NCBI GenBank assembly: GCA_934086775.1
Contig: CAKOIJ010000003.1
Coordinates: forward strand, 1 to 57,098
DNA length: 57,098 bases
From: an uncultured Bacilli bacterium
GTDB lineage: Bacteria; Bacillota_I; Bacilli_A; RF39; UBA660
Direction: 5' to 3'
Shown: piece by piece, positions 1-8,489 of the stretch
Layout of the letters: every line of letters starts with the position of its first letter
Numbering within the stretch: the stretch's first letter is position 1
Position numbers and translations under genes: made by a program
Notes under the pieces: generated by a model
Databases searched by the model: none
What the model was told of the DNA's origin: nothing
What the model saw: only the letters and a program-made list of their open reading frames with translations

Positions 1-40
1 GATGCAATAAGCATCTTACTATAAAGATTTGAATCAATCG

Positions 41-298
41 CTAGTACAGGATTGGTTTTTTTATTTTCTTTGGATGTGAATTAGTTGTGTAATAGCATCT
101 TCTAAAAAGATGATTATCATCCATATCAATATCAGGATAGCCACCTTCTAAATAGTCACAAAGTGCTTTTTGCAGATTAATTACTTTCCTATATATATAG
201 GGTGGTAAAGAAATACTTTCACTAACATACATAACTTCAAGTATTTCCTTGAGGACAAAAGCTCCTTCATTGACTTTAAAATCTTTATAAAACTTCAC
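41..298 (-). CDS. Small hypothetical protein (85 aa)
   Basis: I do not recognise this protein. It begins with GTG at 298, preceded by a good ribosome binding site (AGGTGA, about 7 bases upstream), which is the main reason to believe it is real. It is soluble-looking, rich in Tyr, Lys and acidic residues, with no signal peptide or membrane segment, and has a short basic tail. It lies just beyond the 3' end of the tRNA-Trp gene, read in the same direction, where integrated elements often start, so it may belong to a mobile element extending off the left edge. Function unknown. Confidence 0.5.
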   Translation of the reverse strand: MKFYKDFKVNEGAFVLKEILEVMYVSESISLPPYIYRKVINLQKALCDYLEGGYPDIDMDDNHLFRRCYYTTNSHPKKIKKPILY

Positions 299-301
299 GA
301 T

Positions 302-324
302 AACATCACCTCGTTAATGATGTT
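302..324 (-). promoter_or_regulatory. Hairpin overlapping the ribosome binding site of the 41-298 gene
   Basis: A 7-bp perfect inverted repeat (302-308 with 318-324, 9-base loop) contains part of the AGGTGA ribosome binding site of the small gene. Folding in the mRNA would partly hide the site. Seen in sequence; a regulatory role is inference. Confidence 0.3.
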
Positions 325-418
325 AACTCTGTATAATAAATAATACAAGTTGTTTTTAAATTAAATTATAAAAAAACGATTTAACCTTATATAATAAGGA
401 AAAATCGGTAATCATCAA

Positions 419-494
419 TGGCAGGGAATGTAAGACTTGAACTCACGACATCTGGTTTTGGAGACCAGCGTTCTACCAACTGAACTAATTCCCT
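419..494 (-). tRNA. trnW: tRNA-Trp (anticodon CCA)
   Basis: Read on the minus strand, a 7-bp acceptor stem (AGGGAAT with ATTCCCT) closes a cloverleaf. The anticodon arm is CTGGT/ACCAG around the loop CTCCAAA, giving anticodon CCA, and the T loop is TTCAAGT. The discriminator base is G and the 3' CCA is encoded. The CCA anticodon reads UGG only, which agrees with UGA being a stop in this genome. Confidence 0.97.
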
Positions 495-741
495 ATATGA
501 ATTGTGCCACTCATTTGACAAGTAATATTGTATCATATTTCTTGTTATTTTTCAATAACTGCCACATTTAGAACTAAGTGGCACAAAAATTGGCACAAAA
601 TCTATTGTTTAACAATTATTTATTTGAACTTTATTAGCAGGATAAGAATGGTTTTCTCCAAGTATTTAAAGGACTTAATCAATTTTTAACAATTTAATTT
701 TAATCGTTTCAAGTTGTTTCAAGTCGTTAGGTTTTGGAGAC
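454..741. repeat. 12-bp duplication of the tRNA-Trp anticodon-loop sequence
   Basis: GGTTTTGGAGAC occurs inside the tRNA-Trp anticodon arm (454-465) and again at 730-741, upstream of the tRNA. Tyrosine recombinases commonly use the anticodon region of tRNA genes as crossover core, so the second copy could be a leftover attachment site. No integrase gene is visible in the window, and a 12-bp match may be chance. Confidence 0.35.
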
Positions 742-853
742 GTTAATACTACCATTATATTATACCCCTAAATTTCTAAGTACATGAATAGTTTATCATA
801 ATTTTAAGTAAAAGGAAAGACTTTTTTTCATATAATTATAGTGGTGAAGAAAT
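495..853. other. Gene-free region with inverted and direct repeats
   Basis: No convincing gene. It holds a 10-bp perfect inverted repeat (TTGTGCCACT at 502-511 with AGTGGCACAA at 577-586) and a short direct repeat of TGGCACAAAA (the second copy at 591-600). It also holds the palindrome ATTGTTTAACAAT at 604-616 and the second copy of the tRNA anticodon-loop sequence at 730-741. This repeat layout next to a tRNA gene resembles the end of an integrated element. A TATAAT at 831-836 with no good -35 precedes the next gene. Confidence 0.4.
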
Positions 854-1276
854 ATGTTAATAAATTATACAACTAAAGAACTAGACTTAACTGCAAGGAT
901 TATGAGAGCAGAAGCTTTAGCTGAGGGTGATCTTGGGATGCTTATGGTTGGTAATGTAATTGTTAACCGCACTATTGCGAATTGTCTTGAATTTAAAAAT
1001 GTTAGAACTTTAACGGATGTAATTTATCAAAAAAATCAATTTGTAGGTACTAAAAGTCCTCTTTTTAATAGTAAATCGACAACTAAAGAAAAAGATTTAG
1101 CTAAAAGAGTTATTAAAGGAGAGTACTATCATCCAGCAACACATGCTTTATATTTTTATGCTCCATCTAAAGGAAATACATGTAAAAATACATGGTTTAA
1201 TCAAAACTTTGCTGGTAAATATAAAAATCATTGTTTTTATGAACCTGAAAAAGGTGTTTGCAAAGAACTTCATTGA
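854..1276 (+). CDS. Cell wall hydrolase, SleB/CwlJ family
   Basis: A 140-residue protein made of one Hydrolase_2 (SleB/CwlJ) domain, the lytic transglycosylase-type fold that degrades spore cortex peptidoglycan. The family's catalytic glutamate is E20 in the segment ARIMRAEA, followed by the conserved VGNVIVNR helix; the C-terminal half has the usual HPATHALYFY stretch. It has no signal peptide and no peptidoglycan-binding domain, so it resembles the short CwlJ type, which works from the spore coat, more than full SleB. GGTGAAG just upstream sets the start. Germination function is likely, but some family members act in vegetative cells. Confidence 0.85.
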   Translation: MLINYTTKELDLTARIMRAEALAEGDLGMLMVGNVIVNRTIANCLEFKNVRTLTDVIYQKNQFVGTKSPLFNSKSTTKEKDLAKRVIKGEYYHPATHALYFYAPSKGNTCKNTWFNQNFAGKYKNHCFYEPEKGVCKELH

Positions 1277-1301
1277 AATATCATTAAACATTTGATAAAA
1301 T
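1273..1301 (+). promoter_or_regulatory. Sigma-A-type promoter for the hydrogenase gene
   Basis: TTGAAA (1273-1278), a 17-base spacer and TAAAAT (1296-1301), ending 18 bases before the start codon. The -35 box overlaps the TGA stop of the preceding gene. Confidence 0.6.
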
Positions 1302-1319
1302 TATACTAGGTGAAAGTAT

Positions 1320-2732
1320 ATGAAATTTATTTGTGAGTTATGTAAAAATATAGTGTCAGATATTAGTGATCCTATATTTAGATGTCCTGTTTGTGGAAGT
1401 CCTAAAAGTGCATATAAAATATACTATGAAATAGAAGATATAGATAAAAAAGTGTTTATTAGTAATAAAAATGCTGGAATTAATAGAATAGATAAAAAGT
1501 GTATTAACTGCGGGATGTGTAGAAAAACTTGTAACAAAGTAACATCACTTAACTTTGACAAAAATAATCCAGAGTGTGTAAGCTGTGGTAACTGTATACT
1601 GACATGTCCAACTGGTAGTTTAACTCCAAGATATAATTATAATGAAGTCAAAAATATTTTAAATGAAGAAAAGGTAGCGGTTGCTTTTATCGCACCTGCC
1701 GTTAGAACTAGTATAAGTGAAAGTTTTAATTTAGATGCTGGAATTAATTTAGAAGGTAAAGTTGTTAATGCTTTAAAATTACTTGGTTTTGACTATGTAC
1801 TTGATACAACTTTTGGTGCTGATATTACTATAATGGAAGAAAGTAAAGAACTTTTAGAGAGATTAAACTCTAAAAAGAATTTACCATTATTTACAAGTTG
1901 TTGCCCTGCATGGGTTAAATTTATAGAAATGAAATATCCAAAATTTATTCCTAACTTATCAAGTACTAAGAGTCCTAATAGTATAATGGGATCTTTAATT
2001 AAATCTTATTTTGCAGAAAGTAAGAATATTAAGGCTGAAAATATTATTACGGTAGGAATAGTACCTTGTACTGCTAAAAAGTGTGAAGGGAATAGAAAAG
2101 AACTTGTTAATAATAATCTTAAAAATGTTGATTATTATCTTACTACTACTGAATTAATTATGTTAATAAAAGAAAATAATATTGATTTTTTATCATTAGA
2201 AGATAAAAACTATGATTCACTAATGGGTACAGGTAGTTCAGCAGGTCTTATATTTGGTAGCACTGGCGGGGTAATGGAAGCTAATTTAAGAACACTAGAG
2301 TATAGGCTAACAGGAAAGAATGAAAAATTAGACGTCAAAAATATCAGAACCACTGAGAGTATTAAAAAAGCTACTATAAAAATAGCAAACAAAGAGATTA
2401 AAGTAGCGGTTATATATGGCCTTAATAATGCAAAAACTGTAATAGAAGAAATCGAAAATAATGGCATTCACTATGATTTTATCGAAGTAATGGCTTGTCC
2501 ATGTGGATGTATAGGTGGTGCAGGTAACCCACTTCAAAATGTTAATAAGTTTCAAGAAATAAGAGAAAATAGATTGAAAGAATTATTTAATGTGGATAAC
2601 TCCTCAGTTATTAAGAATCCTTATCAAAACAAAGAAGTACAAAAATTATATAATAAATTTTTAAGCAAAGAAAAAATACATACTTTATTACATACTACTT
2701 ATAGTGACAAAAGTCAGGATATTAAGTCCTGA
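1320..2732 (+). CDS. [FeFe] hydrogenase with rubredoxin-like N-terminus
   Basis: Cytoplasmic iron hydrogenase (reversible 2H+ + 2e- to H2) of 470 residues. The N-terminus has two CxxC pairs (C5/C8 and C22/C25) as in rubredoxin. Two [4Fe-4S] ferredoxin motifs follow at residues 61-71 and 86-96, then the H-cluster domain. All four H-cluster ligand positions are present: TSCCPAW (about 192-198), VPCTAKK (near 250) and MACPCGC (near 395). Differences from the classic clostridial enzyme are Val for Met before the second-motif Cys, and an extra Cys replacing Gly in the third motif. No HydE, HydF or HydG maturase gene is in the window. A monomeric H2-evolving enzyme is likely; an electron-sensor role cannot be excluded. 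Start set by AGGTGAAA. Confidence 0.88.
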   Translation: MKFICELCKNIVSDISDPIFRCPVCGSPKSAYKIYYEIEDIDKKVFISNKNAGINRIDKKCINCGMCRKTCNKVTSLNFDKNNPECVSCGNCILTCPTGSLTPRYNYNEVKNILNEEKVAVAFIAPAVRTSISESFNLDAGINLEGKVVNALKLLGFDYVLDTTFGADITIMEESKELLERLNSKKNLPLFTSCCPAWVKFIEMKYPKFIPNLSSTKSPNSIMGSLIKSYFAESKNIKAENIITVGIVPCTAKKCEGNRKELVNNNLKNVDYYLTTTELIMLIKENNIDFLSLEDKNYDSLMGTGSSAGLIFGSTGGVMEANLRTLEYRLTGKNEKLDVKNIRTTESIKKATIKIANKEIKVAVIYGLNNAKTVIEEIENNGIHYDFIEVMACPCGCIGGAGNPLQNVNKFQEIRENRLKELFNVDNSSVIKNPYQNKEVQKLYNKFLSKEKIHTLLHTTYSDKSQDIKS

Positions 2733-2740
2733 CTTTTATA
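2709..2740 (+). terminator. Intrinsic terminator of the hydrogenase gene
   Basis: Perfect 11-bp stem (2709-2719 with 2727-2737), 7-base loop, ending in TTTT. The TGA stop codon of the hydrogenase (2730-2732) lies inside the 3' arm. Confidence 0.85.
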
Positions 2741-2778
2741 ATTAAGCAACATTTAAGCAAGTTTTAAGTAAGTTGATA

Positions 2779-2807
2779 TTGAGATTTTTATTAATAAATG
2801 ATATAAT
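2779..2807 (+). promoter_or_regulatory. Promoter for the fic gene
   Basis: TTGAGA (2779-2784), 17-base spacer and TATAAT (2802-2807), followed by GGAG and the ATG at 2829. Confidence 0.6.
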
Positions 2808-2828
2808 ATATAGTAGGAGTGATTAAAT

Positions 2829-3821
2829 ATGAAGAACTATAACCCACCATTTGAAATAACAAATGAAATGTTAGAAAGGGTTTCTAACATTATGGAAAAA
2901 ATCGGAAAGATTGATGATATAAGCAAGCTAAATAAATCTCCTTACCTAAGAAAGCAAACAAGTATAAGAAGTATTCACTCTTCTCTAGCTATTGAAAACA
3001 ATAGTCTAGGTTTAAAAGAAGTAAAAGATGTCATAAATGGTAAATTAGTTATTGGTAAACAAAAAGATATACAAGAAGTTAAAAATGCTTATAAAGCATA
3101 TGAAATGTTAAAAACTATTAAACCTTATTCAATTACTGAATTAAAAAAAATACACGGAATTATGACTTTCCTAACTGTAGAAGAGTCAGGGGATTTTAGA
3201 AGCGGTGATGAGGGTGTATTTGATGGGCATAAATGCATATTTGTATGTCCTGGTGCACACATGGTAAATTCATTAATGGATGATTTATTTAAATTTATAA
3301 AAATAAATAAAAATAAAATTCATCCATTAATACTATCCTCTATTTTTCACTATGAATTTGTGTTTATTCATCCATTTAGTGATGGTAACGGGAGAATTGC
3401 AAGACTTTGGCAAAATGTACTTCTATATAACTGGAGAAATATATTTGAGTATTTACCTATAGAGTCAAATATATATAAATATCAAAATGAATATTATAAA
3501 GCAATAAACGACTCTAACATTGAAGGTAATTCAAATAAATTTATTTGTTTTATGTTAAAAATGATAGAAGAAACTATAGATGAAATTAGTGAAATATTAA
3601 AAAAGCCTACTACAAATGAAGAATTAAATATAAATAATCTTCTTGATGTTATGGGTGGATGTAAACCACTAACAGCAAAAGAAATAATGATTAAATTAGG
3701 AATTAAATCAAGAGAGACATTTAGAAATAGTTATCTAAATCCAGCAGTTAAGAATGGATTTGTAGGTTTAACTGTTCCAGATAAACCCACAAGTAAAAAT
3801 CAAAGATATTATATAGAATAA
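2829..3821 (+). CDS. Fic family protein (probable AMP transferase)
   Basis: A 330-residue Fic protein, a family that transfers AMP from ATP onto target hydroxyls. The catalytic signature HPFSDGNGRIAR is intact at residues 181-192. The N-terminal inhibitory helix carries the S-x-x-x-E-N motif at residues 52-57 (SLAIEN), whose Glu blocks ATP binding, making this a self-restrained class II Fic with the inhibitor in the same chain. The C-terminal 60 or so residues look like a winged helix (LTAKEIMIKLGIKSRETF), suggesting DNA or partner binding. It has its own promoter and RBS. Targets unknown. It lies beside a decayed nuclease gene, so the spot may be a turnover region for accessory genes. Confidence 0.88.
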   Translation: MKNYNPPFEITNEMLERVSNIMEKIGKIDDISKLNKSPYLRKQTSIRSIHSSLAIENNSLGLKEVKDVINGKLVIGKQKDIQEVKNAYKAYEMLKTIKPYSITELKKIHGIMTFLTVEESGDFRSGDEGVFDGHKCIFVCPGAHMVNSLMDDLFKFIKINKNKIHPLILSSIFHYEFVFIHPFSDGNGRIARLWQNVLLYNWRNIFEYLPIESNIYKYQNEYYKAINDSNIEGNSNKFICFMLKMIEETIDEISEILKKPTTNEELNINNLLDVMGGCKPLTAKEIMIKLGIKSRETFRNSYLNPAVKNGFVGLTVPDKPTSKNQRYYIE

Positions 3822-3882
3822 ACTGCAGATAAAAATTTAATGAATTTCAATTTTATTATATAAAATTTCAAAGATTTATCAT

Positions 3883-4430
3883 ATGATTTTGTTATTAGAA
3901 TTTAATACAAGTAGGCAAATTCTGAACAATGAATTAATTAATTTAGTTATTAATAGTAGAAATAAGGTTTATCAAATTGTAAATACTGAAATGCTTAGTT
4001 TATATTGAAATATAGGAAAAGCAATTATTGAGTTGCAACAGGGCGATTAAAGAGCAAGCTATGGAGACGCACTGCTAGAGAAATTAGCTGAAAAATTAAC
4101 TAATGAATTTGGTAAAGGATTTTCTTCAAGGTGCTTTGTTATTATTGATTTAAGAATTGGAAAAATATCGCATCAAGACATTGGACAAATGCAAATGCAT
4201 GTTAATTATTATGATAGAGAAATTAAACAAGTTGATTTAAAACAATTAGGATATTATTATCAACTAATAGAAATGAAACAGTTGTAAAATATACACTACC
4301 AGAAGATAATAAAACAATATTTTCTTCTGAATATAAATTACATATGCCAACTGATCAAGAATTAATTAATGCTATTGAAGAAGAAAAGAAAAACTTTGAA
4401 TTAAATGAAGAAAAATTAACTATTAATTAA
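3883..4430 (+). pseudogene. Decayed YhcG-type PDDEXK nuclease (DUF1016) gene
   Basis: Translated pieces match the YhcG/DUF1016 family. From ATG 3883 the N-terminal part reads to VNTEMLSLY and meets TGA where the family has Trp (YWNIGK). After QQGD there is a TAA, then RASYGD and EFGKGFSSR. Next, with the middle of the protein missing, come the nuclease-domain pieces IDLRIGKISHQDIGQMQMH and, after another deletion and frame change, VVKYTLPEDNKTIF up to the stop at 4428-4430. Intact proteins are about 340 residues; roughly half is lost here. Such proteins often sit in restriction or defence loci. Clearly not functional. Confidence 0.85.
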
Positions 4431-4536
4431 AATAAATTTAAATAATAAATAAACATAATTTTCATCATTTTTGTGTTGCATTCAATCCACCTATGTATAT
4501 TTTCTCTCTTATTCTCGCATATGAGTTAGATAATAC

Positions 4537-4565
4537 TTGTAAATAATAAAAATTTGTGGTATTAT
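4537..4565 (+). promoter_or_regulatory. Promoter of the T-box/valS transcript
   Basis: TTGTAA (4537-4542), 17-base spacer and TATTAT (4560-4565), just upstream of the T-box leader. Confidence 0.6.
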
Positions 4566-4571
4566 TTAGTA

Positions 4572-4800
4572 CATAAAGCAAGGAGTAAGAGGAGTAATAA
4601 ATAAGATTTTGTAGAGAGTTAGCGTTTGGTGGAAGTTAATAAATCAAGTTTATGAAGGTAGCTTATGAGTGTTTATTTGAAATAAAGTAAAATAAAACGT
4701 GTAATGCGCGTTAAGCATATAAGTTAAAAATTAAGGTGGTACCGCGGTTATTTATTATTATAGATATAAAATATAGTCGCCCTTTGGTACTCACCTTTTT
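4572..4800 (+). promoter_or_regulatory. T-box riboswitch controlling valS
   Basis: A tRNA-sensing leader. The T-box core AAGGTGGTACCGCG is at 4733-4746; its AAGGTGGTACC also pairs with GGTACTCACCTT (4786-4797), followed by T-rich sequence, as the competing terminator. Upstream, Stem I elements are visible (AGAGAGTTAGCG, GGTGGAAG, and the later GAGTG). GTA at 4658-4660, in the segment GAAGGTAGCTTATGAGTG, is the likely valine specifier codon and is followed by the usual purine. Uncharged tRNA-Val would favour the antiterminator and valS expression. Confidence 0.93.
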
Positions 4801-4818
4801 ATTTTGGGAGGAAAAATT

Positions 4819-7335
4819 ATGTTAGATAAGAAATATGATCACAAATTAGTAGAAGAAGGAAAATATGAAAAATGGGTTAAGAATAAATATTTTGAAAGTG
4901 GAGATACTAGTAAAAAGCCTTATTCTATAGTTATTCCACCACCTAATGTTACTGGGAAGCTTCATTTAGGGCACGCTTGGAATACTACTTTGCAAGATAT
5001 TATTATTAGATTTAAGAGAATGCAAGGTTTTGATGCTTTGTGGCTTCCTGGTATGGATCACGCAGGTATTGCTACTCAAGCTAAAGTTGATGCTAAGTTA
5101 AAAGGTATGGGTATTAATCCTAGAAGTTTGAATAGAGATGAATGGCTTAAGTATGCTTGGGAGTGGAAAGAAGAATATGCAGATAATATTCATTCACAAT
5201 GGGCTAAGCTTGGACTTGGGCTTGATTATACTAAAGAAAGATTTACTTTAGATGAAGGACTTTCCAATGCTGTTAAACACGTTTTTGTTACTCTTTATAA
5301 CGAGGGATTAATTTATCGCGGAGAGAGAATTATTAACTGGGATCCTGTTGCTATGACAGCACTTTCTAATGAGGAAGTTATTTATAAAGATGTGCCTGGT
5401 GCTTTTTATCATATTAAGTATTTTATAGAGGGGACTGATGAGTTTTTAGAGGTTGCCACTACTAGACCTGAGACACTTTTTGGAGATACTGCTGTTGCGG
5501 TTAATCCTAATGACGAGAGATATAATAAGCTTATTGGTAAGAATGTTGTTCTTCCAATTGTTAATAAGTTAATTCCTATTATTGGGGATGAACACGCTGA
5601 TCCTGAGTTTGGAACTGGTATAGTTAAAATTACTCCAGCACACGACCCTAATGACTTTGAAGTTGGAAATAGACATAATTTAGAGAGAATTGTTGTTATT
5701 AATCCAGATGGAACGATGAATGAGAATGCTGGTATTTATAATGGACTTGATAGATTTGCTTGTAGAGAGAAGCTTGTAGAGGATTTAAAAGATAATGGTT
5801 TACTTATTAGTGTTGAAGAAATTGTACACTCAGTTGGGCATTCTGAGAGAAGTGATGCTATGATAGAACCTTATCTTTCTAAGCAATGGTTTGTTAAAAT
5901 GAGACCTTTAGCTGATAAAGTTTTAGAGAATCAAAAGAATAAGAATTCTAAAGTTAATTTTGTACCTGATAGATTTGAAAAGATTATGAATCACTGGATG
6001 GAGATTACTTATGATTGGTGTATTTCTAGACAACTTTGGTGGGGTCACAGAATTCCTGCCTGGTATAAGGGAGAAGAAATATATGTAGGTTATGAGGCTC
6101 CTAAAGAAGATGGTTGGGTTCAAGACGAAGATGTTTTGGATACTTGGTTTTCTAGTGCACTTTGGCCTTTTAGTACAATGGGCTGGCCAGAAGAGACCGA
6201 TTTATTTAAGAGATATTATCCTAATAATGTTTTAGTTACTGGTTATGATATTATACCTTTTTGGGTTAATAGGATGACTTTTGAGGGACTTCATTTTACT
6301 AATTCTAGACCTTTTAAAGATTGTTTAATTCACGGACTAATTCGTGATAAAGAAGGTAGAAAGATGAGTAAGAGTCTTGGCAATGGTGTAGATCCTATGG
6401 ATGTTATAGATGAGTATGGTGCTGATGCTTTAAGATATTTCTTATCAACTAGTACTGCTCAAGGGCAAGACCTTAGATATGACGAAGATAAAGTTAAGTC
6501 AACTTGGAATTTTATTAATAAGTTATGGAATGCAAGTAGATTTTGCTTGATGAATATCAGTGATTTAAAGGAATATGATTTTTCTTCTTTAGATGATAAG
6601 GATAAATGGATACTTAATAAACTTAATAAAGTAATTGATAAAGTTACTAAATCTATGGATAAATATGAATTCAATAATGTAGGAAGTGTACTTTATTCAT
6701 TTATTTGGGATGACTTTTGTGACTCTTATATAGAAATGTGTAAATTTAGTTTGGACAAAGTTAGTACTAAGAGTACACTTTGCTACACTATTAGCGCTAT
6801 TTTAAGGATGATACATCCATTTATGCCTTATGTAACAGATGAAATCTATAATATGCTACCTATTAAAGATAGTGAAAGTATAGTTATAAGTAGTTACCCT
6901 ACTGTAAATAAAGAGTTTTCTTTTGATAATGAAGAAAAAGAAATTGAAGAAATTATTGGATTTATAAAAGCATTTAGAAATGTTAAACAAGAAAATAACT
7001 TACCAAAAGATATTAAAGTGAAAGTTAATTTTAATAATAAATTAATTTATAATATGCTTAAACTTGAAGATAATATTGTTAATGATAGTTTAAATATAAC
7101 TGAATATAAAGTAAAATTCAATGACTTAGAGGCTAGTATTTATTATGAAAAAGAAATTACAAAAGAAGATTTACTTATACAAGAAAAACAAATAGAAGCT
7201 TTAAAAGCATCAATTGAAAAAAGAGAAAAACTTCTTTCAAATGTAGGCTTTACTAGTAAAGCTCCAGAAAAACTAGTAAATGAAGAAAGAGAAAAATTAG
7301 AAAGTGAGAAAAAACTATTAAGTTCATTAATATAA
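4819..7335 (+). CDS. valS: Valyl-tRNA synthetase
   Basis: Class I aminoacyl-tRNA synthetase charging tRNA-Val with valine and ATP in the cytoplasm; 838 residues. HIGH-type motif HLGH at residues 49-52 and KMSKS at 515-519; between them lies the CP1 editing domain that removes mischarged threonine. The anticodon-binding domain follows, and the last 60 or so residues form the Lys/Glu-rich coiled-coil arm typical of ValRS. I start at ATG 4819 because GGGAGG lies 8 bases upstream; a TTG at 4804 would place that site inside the gene. Expression is set by the T-box leader. No sign of decay. Confidence 0.97.
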   Translation: MLDKKYDHKLVEEGKYEKWVKNKYFESGDTSKKPYSIVIPPPNVTGKLHLGHAWNTTLQDIIIRFKRMQGFDALWLPGMDHAGIATQAKVDAKLKGMGINPRSLNRDEWLKYAWEWKEEYADNIHSQWAKLGLGLDYTKERFTLDEGLSNAVKHVFVTLYNEGLIYRGERIINWDPVAMTALSNEEVIYKDVPGAFYHIKYFIEGTDEFLEVATTRPETLFGDTAVAVNPNDERYNKLIGKNVVLPIVNKLIPIIGDEHADPEFGTGIVKITPAHDPNDFEVGNRHNLERIVVINPDGTMNENAGIYNGLDRFACREKLVEDLKDNGLLISVEEIVHSVGHSERSDAMIEPYLSKQWFVKMRPLADKVLENQKNKNSKVNFVPDRFEKIMNHWMEITYDWCISRQLWWGHRIPAWYKGEEIYVGYEAPKEDGWVQDEDVLDTWFSSALWPFSTMGWPEETDLFKRYYPNNVLVTGYDIIPFWVNRMTFEGLHFTNSRPFKDCLIHGLIRDKEGRKMSKSLGNGVDPMDVIDEYGADALRYFLSTSTAQGQDLRYDEDKVKSTWNFINKLWNASRFCLMNISDLKEYDFSSLDDKDKWILNKLNKVIDKVTKSMDKYEFNNVGSVLYSFIWDDFCDSYIEMCKFSLDKVSTKSTLCYTISAILRMIHPFMPYVTDEIYNMLPIKDSESIVISSYPTVNKEFSFDNEEKEIEEIIGFIKAFRNVKQENNLPKDIKVKVNFNNKLIYNMLKLEDNIVNDSLNITEYKVKFNDLEASIYYEKEITKEDLLIQEKQIEALKASIEKREKLLSNVGFTSKAPEKLVNEEREKLESEKKLLSSLI

Positions 7336-7337
7336 TA

Positions 7338-7365
7338 AAAAAGAAGTAGTTAGTTACTTCTTTTT
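7338..7365. terminator. Bidirectional terminator between valS and the ABC operon
   Basis: 11-bp perfect stem (7338-7348 with 7355-7365), 6-base loop, with A-tract and T-tract on the two sides, so it can serve both converging genes. The stop codon of the minus-strand permease (7350-7352) falls in the loop. Confidence 0.8.
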
Positions 7366-8489
7366 AATTTTGCTATTATATCATTAAGTATTATAAATAG
7401 TACTATAAATAATATTAACATAACCGAATTTTCTAAAATATTAGGTAATATAGAAGATATATCTTTAGTATTAGAAATTAAATTATTAGTATTAATAAAG
7501 TAGTATGTGGGTAAAATATGCGCTAGTTTAAGAACACTATTTCCTAGGAATTCTGTAGGAATAAAAGCACCACACAGGAACGCTGAACCTAAAGCAACTA
7601 CATTTACCACTCCGCCAACTGAATTTTTATTAATAAATGAACTTATAAGTAAACCAAAAGTTAAAGCATTTACCGAAAATAATAAAGTATTTAATATATA
7701 AAGTAATCCTTTTAAAGATAATAATGATTTACCTAGTAAGATTAATGCAAGAATACTAAATAAAAGCCATATAAATATTACGTATACTAAACTAGATTTT
7801 AAAAGTAATCTATTATGTTTTCTATAGTCCATACTACTAACGGTAATTCTTTTATTAATATTTATATCTTTAAAACTAGTGTTTACTAAAGATATTATAA
7901 ATATTATAGTTGCAAGAATACTATAACTAGCAAAGTTAAAATACCTAGCAATTCTATTTTCAGAAGATTTATCTTCTTTAGAAAGGGCTTTAATATCAGT
8001 TTTATTTTCTAGAGTATCATTTATTAAAGTAATTATTTCATCTTCATTATCAGTAACCTTATTATAAATATTTTGTATATTTAAATATTCATCTAATAAT
8101 AATGAAGCTAGGCTAGCATTATAATCCTTAGTACTTTTTATATTTATAATTGTTTCTTCATTATTAAGAACTTTTTCTCTATAGCCTTTGTCGATATAAA
8201 TTACATAGTTAATATCTCTATAAAATAAAGCATCATTTATTTTGTTTTCATCATTTTCTATGTTAATTATATTAGAATTATTTTCTAAGTAATTTATTAA
8301 ATTTTTAGTTACTCCTACTTCTTCATCTTTATTTATAATTAATATATCAGGTTTACTGCTAGTAAAAGTATCACTTATATCTCTACTAGATAAATTAATT
8401 CCTCCGAAGGATATGAGCATAACTGTATAAAGAAGTATTAATCCTTTATGTTTTCTTACAATTTTAAAGAATGTTTTAAATACTGTCAT
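7350..8489 (-). CDS. ABC-2 type transporter permease (second subunit)
   Basis: A 379-residue membrane protein of the ABC-2 permease type. It has one N-terminal membrane segment (around residues 15-30), a large extracytoplasmic domain of about 130 residues, then five or six membrane segments in the C-terminal half, including a GGVVNVVALGSAFLCGAF stretch typical of the family. It overlaps the preceding permease by 14 bases and is the last gene of the TetR-ATPase-permease-permease operon. It probably pairs with the other permease to export a drug, peptide or lipid. Substrate unknown. Confidence 0.85.
   Translation of the reverse strand: MTVFKTFFKIVRKHKGLILLYTVMLISFGGINLSSRDISDTFTSSKPDILIINKDEEVGVTKNLINYLENNSNIINIENDENKINDALFYRDINYVIYIDKGYREKVLNNEETIINIKSTKDYNASLASLLLDEYLNIQNIYNKVTDNEDEIITLINDTLENKTDIKALSKEDKSSENRIARYFNFASYSILATIIFIISLVNTSFKDININKRITVSSMDYRKHNRLLLKSSLVYVIFIWLLFSILALILLGKSLLSLKGLLYILNTLLFSVNALTFGLLISSFINKNSVGGVVNVVALGSAFLCGAFIPTEFLGNSVLKLAHILPTYYFINTNNLISNTKDISSILPNILENSVMLILFIVLFIILNDIIAKLKRSN

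Noticed and set aside
3883..4430. TGA read as Trp (code change)
   Set aside because: The only tRNA-Trp seen has anticodon CCA, intact genes end with TGA inside terminators, and the same pseudogene also has TAA and deletions.
4804..4818. TTG 4804 as the valS start
   Set aside because: It would place the GGGAGG ribosome binding site inside the coding region.
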